A program made the translations under genes and the position numbers. A model generated the notes under the pieces. That model was not told where the DNA came from. It worked only from the letters and a program-made list of their open reading frames with translations, and ran no database searches. A DNA stretch of 64,000 bases, from assembly GCA_036504595.1 (NCBI GenBank), contig DASXUX010000047.1, positions 1-64,000 on the forward strand. Reading direction: 5' to 3'. Numbering within the stretch: the stretch's first letter is position 1; every line of letters starts with the position of its first letter. This document shows, piece after piece, positions 40,195-49,000 of the stretch. The stretch is from DASXUX01 sp036504595 (lineage in GTDB: Bacteria; Planctomycetota; SZUA-567; H5-PLA8).

Positions 40195-40230
40195 TTCACT
40201 CGTCACCCGTCACACGTCACCCGCCACGTC
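40195..40230. repeat. Short-period repeat, CACTCGTCA family
   Basis: TTCACTCGTCACCCGTCACA followed by CGTCACCCGCCACG. It lies just before the etfB ribosome site. Confidence 0.7.
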
Positions 40231-40241
40231 GGAGATGTCCC

Positions 40242-41144
40242 ATGCTGAAGATGGTTGTGCTCGCCAAGCAGGTTCCTGACACCAAGCACGTGGCCGTTGA
40301 GGTCATGAAACCCGATGGCACGTTGAATCGCGCGGCGTTGACGCCGATTTTCAACCCTGAAGATTTGCACGCGCTGGAATTGGCGCTGCGGATTAAGGAC
40401 CGCGCGGGCGGGCACGTGACGCTGCTGACGATGGGGCCGCCGAGCGCCGCGGACATTCTGCGCGATGCGCTCTCGCGCGGGGCGGACGCGGGGATTTTGG
40501 TCACCGACCGCAAACTGGCTGGTTCGGACACGCTAGCGACGTCGGTTGCACTGGCGGCCGCGATTCAGAAGATTTCGCCGCTGGACCTGGTGCTGTGCGG
40601 ACGGCAGGCGATCGACGGCGATACGGCTCAAACCGGGCCGCAGACGGCTCAGAAACTGGGGCGGCCGCAGGTTACCTATGTTGAAGACGTGCGTGAGATC
40701 ACCAATCACCGCGTGACGCTGTTCCGCAGGCTGGGCCGGCACGCGGAAGTGGTCGAGTGCCCGCTGCCGGCGTTCGTGACCGTGACGTCCGATACGGGCG
40801 ATGTTCGGCCGCCGCGCGCGAAGCGCTTGCTGAAGTACCGGCGCGCTCGAACGGTGGGTGAGATTCGCAACGCTCTGGCGCCGAAGATCGCTCCGGCGGA
40901 GTTGGAACAGAAGGTTGCTGAAGAGAAAGCGGCGCTCGAAGCGGCCGGCTTGCTGCTGGCGACGTGGGGCATCGACGATCTGGGCATCGATCCGGTGCTG
41001 GTGGGCCTGGGCGGTTCGCCGACGAAGGTCAAGAAGTGCGAGAACGTGGTACTGAAGACGGGCGAGTTCAAGCAGATCGAGCCGACGGAAGTGGGCGCGA
41101 AGCAGTTGATCACGGAGTTGGTGCACGACCACATCCTTGGCTAA
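40242..41144 (+). CDS. etfB: Electron transfer flavoprotein beta subunit, 300 aa
   Basis: Opens MLKMVVLAKQVPDTK, the usual EtfB start, followed by NPEDLHALELALRIKD and LVLCGRQAIDGDTAQTGPQT, the AMP/FAD-contact signature of EtfB. The C-terminus carries the extra region found in longer bacterial homologues (LLLATWGIDDLGIDPVLVGL). It passes electrons from acyl-CoA dehydrogenases to the membrane quinone pool as a heterodimer with EtfA. ATG 40242 follows CGGAG; earlier in-frame codons lie in repeat sequence. First gene of etfB-etfA-acyl-CoA dehydrogenase. Confidence 0.92.
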   Translation: MLKMVVLAKQVPDTKHVAVEVMKPDGTLNRAALTPIFNPEDLHALELALRIKDRAGGHVTLLTMGPPSAADILRDALSRGADAGILVTDRKLAGSDTLATSVALAAAIQKISPLDLVLCGRQAIDGDTAQTGPQTAQKLGRPQVTYVEDVREITNHRVTLFRRLGRHAEVVECPLPAFVTVTSDTGDVRPPRAKRLLKYRRARTVGEIRNALAPKIAPAELEQKVAEEKAALEAAGLLLATWGIDDLGIDPVLVGLGGSPTKVKKCENVVLKTGEFKQIEPTEVGAKQLITELVHDHILG

Positions 41145-41245
41145 TGATGAGTGAGGAATGATGAATGATGAATACTGATTGCGACGACGAGTGAGGCTGC
41201 AAGAGCCTTATTCATCATTTCGCATTCAGCATTCATCATTCAGAA
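41143..41245. repeat. Short-period repeat, ATTCATCATT family (inverted halves)
   Basis: The left half ATGATGAGTGAGGAATGATG, then AATGATGAATAC; the right half TTATTCATCATTTCGCATTC and AGCATTCATCATTCAG. It fills the gap between etfB and etfA and could fold into an imperfect hairpin on the mRNA. Confidence 0.75.
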
Positions 41246-41260
41246 AACGGGAGAGTTCGG

Positions 41261-42283
41261 ATGAGTGAACAGAACGGCGGCGTTGCCATCTTTGCCGAGC
41301 AGGACGAGGGCGTGCTGGTGCGGGTGTCGCACGAACTGGCCAGCAAGGCGCGCGAGCTGGCGGATCGCCTGAACACAACGGCCGCGGCGTACCTGATCGG
41401 CGGCGAAGGCATCGGCAAGGTTGCGGCGGAACTGATCGCGTACGGCATCGACAAGGTGTTTGTTGTCGAAGACAAGCGCCTGAAGCACTTCGACACGCTG
41501 CCTTACGCCAAGGTTCTTGTGCGGCTGATCCGGCAGACTTCACCGGTGGCGGTGCTGTATGGCGCCACGCCGGTCGGGCGCGATGTGGCTCCGCGCATCG
41601 CCAGCGAACTGCGCACGGGGCTGACGGCCGACTGCACGGCTCTGGAGATCGGCGACTACCAGGCTCCCGGCGGGAAGACCTATAAGGACATTTTGTTCCA
41701 AATTCGCCCGGCGTGGGGCGGCAACACGATCGCGACGATCGTTTCGCCCGAACACCGGCCGCAGATGGCCACCGTTCGCGCGGGCGTGATGAAGCTGTCC
41801 GAGAAGAACGCGACGCGCAAAGGCGAGATCATTCCGGTTGATGCCGGCCTGACGGGCGACGAGTTCATCCTGAAAGTCATCGAGCGCGTCAGCGCGGTGA
41901 AGAAAGTCGATCTGACGACGGCGAACATCATCGTCGCGGGCGGGTCGGGCGTCGGCAGCAAGGAAAACTTCAAGCTGATCCTGGCTCTGGCCGAGGCCCT
42001 GGGTGGCACTCCGGGCGCCAGCCGTGCGGCGGTGGACGCGGGCTACATCGATCGCGACTATCAGGTCGGGCAGACGGGCACGACGGTACGGCCGAAGCTG
42101 TATATCGCGTGCGGCATTTCGGGCGCGATTCAACACCGCGCGGGCATGGCGGAGGCCAGCAAGATTGTGGCGATCAACACCGATCCGACGGCGCCGATTT
42201 TCTCGATCGCGCATTACGGCATCGTCGCGGACTTAGCAGTGATGATTCCGAAGTTGATTAAGGCGTACAGGGCGAAAGCGTAG
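41261..42283 (+). CDS. etfA: Electron transfer flavoprotein alpha subunit, 340 aa
   Basis: Starts MSEQNGGVAIFAEQDEG behind GGGAGAG. The N-terminal domain matches EtfA (LARELADRL-type helix, GVLYGATPVGRDVAPRIASE form here VLYGATPVGRDVAPRIASEL). The C-terminal FAD domain is complete: GGSGVGSKENF, GASRAAVDAGYI, then LYIACGISGAIQHRAGM and TDPTAPIFSIAHYGIVADL. All parts typical of a functional FAD-binding subunit are there. Forms the Etf heterodimer with the product of the gene upstream. Confidence 0.93.
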   Translation: MSEQNGGVAIFAEQDEGVLVRVSHELASKARELADRLNTTAAAYLIGGEGIGKVAAELIAYGIDKVFVVEDKRLKHFDTLPYAKVLVRLIRQTSPVAVLYGATPVGRDVAPRIASELRTGLTADCTALEIGDYQAPGGKTYKDILFQIRPAWGGNTIATIVSPEHRPQMATVRAGVMKLSEKNATRKGEIIPVDAGLTGDEFILKVIERVSAVKKVDLTTANIIVAGGSGVGSKENFKLILALAEALGGTPGASRAAVDAGYIDRDYQVGQTGTTVRPKLYIACGISGAIQHRAGMAEASKIVAINTDPTAPIFSIAHYGIVADLAVMIPKLIKAYRAKA

Positions 42284-42338
42284 GTTGGTACTTGGTGAGT
42301 GGTGAGTGGCGCGGCGAGAGCAATAAAAGGACAGGATA

Positions 42339-44042
42339 ATGCCGAACTTTTACAGCGATAACCCGGACATCCGCTTCTGCATCGGGCAGCTCGACATGGA
42401 CAAAGCGGCGCTGCTGCGCGAGGGCGATTTCGCGGAGGCGAAGGCTTACGAGCACGCGCCCCGCAACGCTGACGAGGCGAAAGCTCAGTACGACGAGATC
42501 CTGAAGCTGGCTGGCGACATCACGGGCAACTTCGTCGCGCCGCGGGCGAAGCAGGTGGACATTGAAGGCAACCAGTACCGCGACGGCGAAGTGATTCTGC
42601 ACCCGCACATCCGGGCGAGCATCAAGGATTTCGCGGGCGCGGACCTGATGGGGCTGTCGCTGCCGCGCTGCTACGGCGGGCTGAATCTGCCGATCGTGGT
42701 GAAGACGGCGGCGATCGAGATGGTGGCTCGCGCGGATGCGGCGCTGATGAACATCGTCGGCTTGCAGGACATCGCCGAAACGATCGAAGAGTTCGGCGAC
42801 GAGGCGATGAAGCTGGAAACGCTGCCGCGGCTGTGCGCGGGCGAAGACACAGCGGCGATGGTGCTGACGGAGCCCGACGCGGGCAGCGATTTGCAGAGCG
42901 TGCGGTTGCGAGCGGACGTGGCCGATGAAGCCAAAGGCTTGTGGAAGCTGAACGGCAGCAAGCGCTTCATCACCAACGGCTGCGGCGAAATACTGCTGGT
43001 GCTGGCGCGCAGCGAGCAAGCGACGGCGGGCGCGCGCGGGCTTTCAGTGTTTCTGGTCAAGAAGGGCCAGGGAGTGCGCATTCGCCGCATTGAAGAGAAG
43101 CTGGGCATTCACGGTTCGCCGACGTGCGAAATTCAGTTCAATGACGCGCCGGGGCGATTGGTCGGGCAGCGCAAGCGCGGGCTGACGGATGTGGGGCTGG
43201 CGATCATGAACGGCGCGCGCATCGCGATTGCGGCTCAAGCGCTGGGCATTGCCGAAGCAGCAATGCGCTCGGCGACGGCGTACGCGCATTCGCGCGTGCA
43301 GTTCGGCCGGCCGATCCGGCAGATTCCGGCGGTGTACGACCTGCTGGCTCAGATGCGCATTCGCATCGAGGCCGCTCGCGCATTGACCTATCACACGGCC
43401 GACGTGGTGGAGCAGCTTCGCTACCACGAACGTTCTCCCGGCGCGGACAAGGCGGAGACCAAGCGGTTGGTGCGGCTGGCGACGGTGCTGACGCCGCTGG
43501 CGAAACTCTACGCGACAGAAATCGCGAACCAGGTCGCGTCGGACGCGATCCAGGTGCTGGGCGGCAGCGGGTACATGAAGGACTATCCGGTCGAGCGGCA
43601 TTTCCGCGACGCGCGCATCACCAACATTTACGAGGGCACGACGCAGCTTCAGGTCGTCGGCGCGATCGGCGGGATTCGCGCGGGCGTGCTGCGCACGCAC
43701 ATGGACGGGTTGCTCGCGCAACTGGCGAAGGGCAGCGCGGCGGACCTGGCAGCGAAGATCACCGAGCTGTTGCCGGCTATGGACAAGGCAATGGCGGTGG
43801 CGAACACGAACGATAAGGATCCGGAGTTCAACGATCTGTACGCGCGCTGGCTGGTGGCGATCGCTCTGGATTTGTTCCTCGGCACGCTGCTGGCTGAGCA
43901 GGCGGCAAGCGGAAATGAGCGGAAGCGCATCGTAGCCGAGGCGTTCTTCGCGGAATTGCCGATGCGGGTGAAGGGTGCGGCGGATTATGTGGCTCAAGCG
44001 TCGCGGGTGTTGATTGAGGGGAACAAGAAGATTATCGACTGA
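42339..44042 (+). CDS. Acyl-CoA dehydrogenase, long form, 567 aa
   Basis: The acyl-CoA dehydrogenase core is recognisable: GLSLPRCYGGLNLPIV, VLTEPDAGSDLQSV, KRFITNG, EEKLGIHGSPTCEIQF, and the catalytic-Glu region NIYEGTTQLQVVGAIGG. After it, about 120 extra residues form a C-terminal helical domain, as in larger FadE-like members. ATG 42339 follows AAGGACAGGA. It feeds electrons to the EtfBA pair encoded directly upstream. Substrate chain length cannot be told from sequence. Confidence 0.9.
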   Translation: MPNFYSDNPDIRFCIGQLDMDKAALLREGDFAEAKAYEHAPRNADEAKAQYDEILKLAGDITGNFVAPRAKQVDIEGNQYRDGEVILHPHIRASIKDFAGADLMGLSLPRCYGGLNLPIVVKTAAIEMVARADAALMNIVGLQDIAETIEEFGDEAMKLETLPRLCAGEDTAAMVLTEPDAGSDLQSVRLRADVADEAKGLWKLNGSKRFITNGCGEILLVLARSEQATAGARGLSVFLVKKGQGVRIRRIEEKLGIHGSPTCEIQFNDAPGRLVGQRKRGLTDVGLAIMNGARIAIAAQALGIAEAAMRSATAYAHSRVQFGRPIRQIPAVYDLLAQMRIRIEAARALTYHTADVVEQLRYHERSPGADKAETKRLVRLATVLTPLAKLYATEIANQVASDAIQVLGGSGYMKDYPVERHFRDARITNIYEGTTQLQVVGAIGGIRAGVLRTHMDGLLAQLAKGSAADLAAKITELLPAMDKAMAVANTNDKDPEFNDLYARWLVAIALDLFLGTLLAEQAASGNERKRIVAEAFFAELPMRVKGAADYVAQASRVLIEGNKKIID

Positions 44043-44044
44043 CG

Positions 44045-44078
44045 GCTTACCACAGAGGACACGGAGGACACAGAGGGG
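44045..44078. repeat. Short-period repeat, CACAGAGGACA family
   Basis: TTACCACAGAGGACACGGAG followed by GACACAGAGG, starting 3 bases after the dehydrogenase stop. Confidence 0.7.
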
Positions 44079-44157
44079 AACCCGGGAGGGTTCCTCTCTT
44101 TTTTTGTATCATCGCGATTGCGTGGTAGGCTAAGCACGTATTCACGGATAAAATGCT

Positions 44158-44346
44158 ATGGGTGGAAGCGCGAGGCGAGGGTGGTTGCGGTTTTCGTTGC
44201 GGACGCTGGTTATCTTTGTGGTGCTGGCGGGGAGCGCGGGCGGGTTGTGGTGGAGGTGGGAGGCGTGGGTGGTTGCGACTCGGCCGAATGAAGTACTCCT
44301 GCGAAGTTGCTGTGAAAAGGAAGTATTGCCGATATCGGACCGATAA
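44158..44346 (+). CDS. Short planctomycete-type membrane protein, 62 aa (probably truncated)
   Basis: The product MGGSARRGWLRFSLRTLVIF then VVLAGSAGGLWWRWEAWV shows the RFSLRTL motif followed by one transmembrane helix. In planctomycete genomes this N-terminus is normally followed by WD-repeat or other domains of several hundred residues. Here a stop comes after 62 codons, and the other frames to 44491 show no clear continuation. It is either a broken relic or a very short member. Not part of the neighbouring operons. Confidence 0.5.
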   Translation: MGGSARRGWLRFSLRTLVIFVVLAGSAGGLWWRWEAWVVATRPNEVLLRSCCEKEVLPISDR

Positions 44347-44694
44347 TTGGCAACGCTTCTTAACATTCCGTATGTGCCGTGGTTCGTCAAATGTTCGAAA
44401 GATTGCCGTTGGATTGTGTGCCAATTCATCAACCGTTTTGGTGTTGTCGACTATGAGCAACCGGATCGCGTGGGTAGACGGCGACGGCTAACCGGCGAAG
44501 GTGTGCGCACTGCGGGATAGAACCAACGCATAGCTGATCGGCGAGTTGCGGTGATACAATACGCATCTGGAAATCGTGGCGCCCGCGTACCACCCCGCAT
44601 TACATAAACCAGCCTTTCCCTCCCGCGCGGGGTAAGTAAAACACGACGAGCAGACCAAACGTCTGCACAAGCTCATCCCAAGGAGGGGTTCATT
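44347..44694. other. Intergenic region before the DUF1080 gene
   Basis: No credible gene. Contains a TACAAT -10-like hexamer at 44555-44560 without a good -35 box, a small hairpin CAGAC/GTCTG at 44651-44665, and the strong ribosome site AAGGAGGGG before ATG 44695. Decayed sequence of the truncated membrane gene may make up the left part. Confidence 0.5.
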
Positions 44695-45381
44695 ATGAAG
44701 CGTGTTCATCTGTCCGTGGCTGTCTTCCTGCTGGCCTTTGGTGCATTGGCTGCCGACGCGGTCACGCCCTTCAACGGCAAAGACCTGACGGGTTGGAGAC
44801 TCCGCGGGCCCGAAGCCAAAAGCGGCTGGAAAGTCGGCAAGGCGTCGCTGGACACGGCCAACGCGGAGCACCTCGTCTGCACCGACGGCGGCAACGAGAT
44901 GGTGAACGTGGTCGAAGGCCACGGCAAAGGGGTTGACATCTACACAGAGGAGAAGTGGGGCGATGTTCACTTGGAACTTGAACTGATGGTCGCCAAGGGC
45001 TCGAATTCCGGCGTGTACCTGATGGGCGAGTACGAGATCCAGGTGCTCGACAGCTTCGGCAAGCAGAACCCCGGCCCCGGCGACATGGGAGCCATCTACA
45101 ACCAGTCCGCGCCGAAAGTCAACGCGTGCAAAGCTCCCGGCGAATGGCAGAAACTGGTCGTTGATTTCGTCGCGCCGAAATTCGACGCCGATGGCAAGAA
45201 AACCGCCGACGCCAAGTTCGTCAAGATCGTGCTCAACGATCAAGTGATCCAGGAGAACTTCGACTCACCCAAGCCGACCGGCGGCGAACTCGGCAAGGAA
45301 TCCCCGACCGGCCCGCTGCTGTTCCAGGGAAATCACGGCCCCGTGGCCTTCCGGAATATCAAGATCACGCCGAGTAAGTAA
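44695..45381 (+). CDS. Secreted DUF1080 protein (3-keto-disaccharide hydrolase), 228 aa
   Basis: Signal peptide MKRVHLSVAVFLLAFGALAA. The fold is a concanavalin-like jelly roll with family landmarks: TPFNGKDLTGW, then EKWGDVHLELELMVAKGSNS followed by GVYLMGEYEIQVLDS, NACKAPGEWQ and GPLLFQGNHGPVAFRNIKI at the end. Family members are known to hydrolyse 3-keto-disaccharides or act in related sugar conversion, and are greatly expanded in planctomycetes. A perfect Shine-Dalgarno lies ten bases upstream. A single-gene transcript is likely. Confidence 0.9.
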   Translation: MKRVHLSVAVFLLAFGALAADAVTPFNGKDLTGWRLRGPEAKSGWKVGKASLDTANAEHLVCTDGGNEMVNVVEGHGKGVDIYTEEKWGDVHLELELMVAKGSNSGVYLMGEYEIQVLDSFGKQNPGPGDMGAIYNQSAPKVNACKAPGEWQKLVVDFVAPKFDADGKKTADAKFVKIVLNDQVIQENFDSPKPTGGELGKESPTGPLLFQGNHGPVAFRNIKITPSK

Positions 45382-45384
45382 GAG

Positions 45385-45535
45385 CAAAGAACGGGTATCG
45401 GGTATGGGGTATCGGGTATCGGGGTGGCTTAAGTCAGGCATTCCTCAGTAAGTAGTGCCGCGGGTATCGGTTGGTTCGAATCAAGCCTTCCACCATTCCC
45501 TAAACCCTATACCCCATACCCCATACCCTGCAGTT
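45385..45535. repeat. Short-period repeat, GGTATCGG / CCCATACC family (inverted halves)
   Basis: The left half GGGTATCGGGTATGGGGTAT, then CGGGTATCGGGG; the right half CCTAAACCCTATACCCCATA, then CCCCATACCC. Single halves recur at 45978-46014, 49588-49612 and 59090-59160. Confidence 0.78.
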
Positions 45536-45551
45536 AAAGTGAGGTCCGGCG

Positions 45552-46031
45552 ATGCAGATCAACACGTACAGAGATCTGACGGTGTGGCAGATGGCGATGG
45601 ATCTGGTTGAAGAAGTGTACGTTCTAACACGCTTGTTTCCAGCCGATGAGCGATTTGGCTTGACGGCGCAGGCACGCAGAGCCGCGACCTCCATCCCTTC
45701 AAATATCGCCGAAGGCTACGGCCGGATCCATCGTGGCGACTACGTGCATCATCTTTCGATCGCGCGCGGATCGCTGATGGAACTCGAAACACAGCTCTTA
45801 ACTGGAATACGTCTGAAGTTCGTGACGAAAGATCAGGCAGGCAAAGCCTGGGATCTCTCTCAGCGCGTCGGCAAGATGCTGACGCGGCTCATCCTTTCGC
45901 TAGACCCGCAGCGCCGCCCCGGCGACCAGAGCCCCGACAACGCGGACATCGACGCCGCACAGGAGCAGCCTTCCCCATACCCCATACCCGATGCCCCATA
46001 CCCAACAGCCGGTCGCACAGAGGAGCACTAG
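45552..46031 (+). CDS. Four-helix-bundle protein (S23 / bAvd-like), 159 aa
   Basis: Opens MQINTYRDLTVWQMAMDLVE, the signature 'YRDLxVWQxAxxL', followed by TRLFPADERFGLTAQARRAA and TSIPSNIAEGYGR and a helix with ARGSLMELETQL, all family landmarks. Members are encoded as free genes in many bacteria, in 23S rRNA intervening sequences, and as bAvd next to diversity-generating retroelements. The core ends by residue 125; the last 25 residues (PSPYPIPDAPYPTAGRTEEH) are encoded by the CCCATACC repeat and are not family sequence. Function of free-standing members unknown. Confidence 0.85.
   Translation: MQINTYRDLTVWQMAMDLVEEVYVLTRLFPADERFGLTAQARRAATSIPSNIAEGYGRIHRGDYVHHLSIARGSLMELETQLLTGIRLKFVTKDQAGKAWDLSQRVGKMLTRLILSLDPQRRPGDQSPDNADIDAAQEQPSPYPIPDAPYPTAGRTEEH
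45978..46014. repeat. CCCATACC-family repeat inside the 3' end of the S23-like gene
   Basis: CCCATACCCCATACCCGATG followed by CCCCATACCC. It adds a Pro/Tyr-rich tail to the protein. Confidence 0.7.
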
Positions 46032-46058
46032 AACGGCAAGAACGCCCCGTGGCAGACT

Positions 46059-49000
46059 CTACTCCAACGTCGGCTTCGCCGTCCCGCCAGCCAACTGCGA
46101 CTCTCCGCCTTCCTTCTCGTACACGCCGTAGAACATTGACGAGCAGTCCACCCAAAGCATCAGGCGGTGATATTCTTCGTCGGTGAGCTTCACGTCGTAG
46201 TGGCCCTTCTGCAGGATCGCGTAGAGCTTCGAGGCGTACGCGCCGAACTTGCCCGGCGTGGTGCGGTAGCCGTCCTTGTAATCGGTGAAGGCGAAGTTCA
46301 CGAGCGTGTTGTACGAGGCGTACCACTTCTTGCTGATCGGCTCCTTGGCCAGGTTGCAGGCCTTCTTCTCCACGTGGCAACCGACGCACTTGTTGTCGAG
46401 CACCGGCTGAACCAGGCGTGGATAGCTGAACGGATTGGCGCCTTCGACATCCGGCTTGATCGTGGACGGCGCGCGCTGCAATGCGATCGGCGGGGCTTTG
46501 GGCTGGGTCGGCGTGCGGTGTTTCGGTTCATGACAGCCCTGACAGACCAGGCGTTCGCCTTTACGAACGTATGTGGCCGAACGCATCGACTGCACTGCGA
46601 GGCCTTTATCGTCGAGCGCCTGGAAGAACATCTCCCGGTTGGCCGGCACCGTGAAGTGCGCACTGCCGTCTTCTTCAACGGGAACCGTTCCCAGCACCCA
46701 GCGCACCGGCACCACCGAATCGCCTGCGCTGGCGATGCGCTTGCCCGTGTCGTGCGGCGGCGCGCCGGAAGGCACCGGCATCGGCAGCACCTGCATCACG
46801 CGCAGAGACTTGATCTTCGTTCCTTCTGGCCAGGCTTTTATGCTGTCGTAAACGTTGACGACTGCCATCGTCGCCTCGCCCGGATCGCCAGGGGAAACCG
46901 GTTCGTGAGCCGCCTTCGCATCCACGATGCTCGGGGCGAGCGTCACCGCGGGCATCGGCGTCGAGCGCAGCGGCATGGGATTCATGCAGCCGATCTCGGG
47001 ATCGCGGTAAATGAGCTCCTTGTTGCCGAACGCATCGACCAGGTAGACGCCGTAGTTGCCGCGCACGTACTTGCCGCTTTGCAGACCCACCCCTGCCTGC
47101 ATCGACGGGTCGTAGACGCACAGGAAGTAGTCTTCGCTTAGCGGCCACGGCGAACCATACACTTGCGCGCCACCCTGGCTTTCGGGGAAGCCGACTTCCG
47201 GCGTCACGCGCTTGACCGGCGCCATCGCGTCATCGTCCTGCACGCGCGGATCGACAAGAATAATCGAACCGAACGCCTGTCCGTGATGCGGCGCGGCGAG
47301 CGCTGAAAACTTGTGCGACCCTGGAATTGCGCGGCATTCCAGCTCCATGTCGGGCCGCAATGGCCGTGGCGCGAAATTCCCGTGCACCGCGCGCGAATCG
47401 GTGCCGTCCAGCGTCGTGATCCACGGATGGTGAGCGGTGCAGCCAAAGCGATCCACATAATCCCAACGTGTGTAGATGATGCGCCCGTCGTTGGTGACCG
47501 CCGGGTTCCACTCGTTCGTCTCGTGGAAGCTCAAGCAGTTGATCTGGCTGCCGTCGGCCGCCATGTCGTAAAGATTGTAGTTCGGGCACACACGGCCGCA
47601 CCGCAGATAGCCGCCGCGCCGTTCCGTGATGAACGCGATGCGGCCATTGGGCAGCCAGCACGGATCGAAATCGTTCCACGTGCCGTCGGTCAGTTGCGTC
47701 AGGTTGCTGCCGTCGGCATTCGTTTTGAAGACGTGGTAGCAGTGCCCTTCGTCCCAGTGGCCCTTCGTCGCATCGGTGTGGTGCCGGTGGTTGCGGTCGC
47801 CACGGCATTCGACATACGCGAAGGCGATCTGCTTTCCGTCGTACGAAACTTCCGGCGACAAGAACGAACCGCCCTGAGCCTCTTCGCCGTGCAGGTTGCC
47901 CATTCCGTCAAACTTCTGCCGCGGCGGCTTGGACGGCCCGCCAGAAAGTTTCTGGCCCTTCAGGCGTCCGTTTTCCACAACCGAACTGGCCAGCACATCT
48001 TTGATCTGGGGATCGGAACCAAATGGGTTTTGCAGAACATACATCCCGCCGCCCGGTGTCGCCGCCATGCCGTAATACTGGTCGCACATGTGTTCGTACA
48101 GAGCGCGGTGGCGCTTGATGAACAGGAGTTGATCGAAGTTCAGCAAGGGATTGCTCATTGCAATCTGCCGGCGCAATTTGCAGGCTTCGGTGAACAGCGC
48201 CCGCCGCGCGGTAGCGCCGGCCTCCGTGCCGGCCGCCAAGGTCACCGGCACCGCCTCCGCCGACTTCTGAAGCTTGCTCAACTGCTCTTCGCACGGGCCA
48301 AGCTTCGCCGCCGCGCTCGTTTTCTTCAGGTCCGCCAGCAACGCCGCGGTGCGCCGCAGGACGATGTCCAGCGGGTCGCGGTCGGTTTCCAGAATCGTCG
48401 CTTCGGGCCGGTAAACCTCCTTATAGTACTTAGCGAACGCGCCACGCTGTTTGATGTCATAGCTCAACACCTTGTACTGCTGCTCGACTTCCTGGAACTG
48501 CACCAGTTTTCCGCGCAACTCCCCCCAGCGCGGATCGTCCGCGGCGGCTTTGCCTGCCGCCAGCGCATCGAGGTCCTTCTCGAACGCGGCCTTTGCGTCG
48601 CTGCCGCATTCCTTCAGCGCGCCAAAGCATTCGCGGTACCGGCCGGCGCGGCCATAAAGTTCCAGCCATTTTGCATCTCCGGCCGGCGTGGTGGCTTGGA
48701 CCAGCGCATCGAATTCCGCCTTGATCGATTGTCCGCCGGGCGCGACTTCCCGCAGCAGGCGGTCGAAGATGTCCTTTTCAACAGCGGCGTCTTGGCGCGG
48801 AGCGAACCAGGCGCGAACGTTCGTCATTCCGCCGTCGGTCAGCAGCCAACTTGCCTGCACCGGATAATCGCGCGCGATTTCGCCCCAGAACGCCGGCGCG
48901 TCGACCGCTTCGCCCGAGACGACTTTGAAACGCAGCTTGCCGTTGGCGCGATCGATGTCCTCGCCGCAGTACGCTTCGAACTTCTCGTAAGGCTTGTCGA

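Noticed and set aside
45552..46031. Diversity-generating retroelement, suggested by the bAvd-like protein
   Set aside because: No reverse transcriptase, template repeat or variable repeat nearby; free-standing family members are common.
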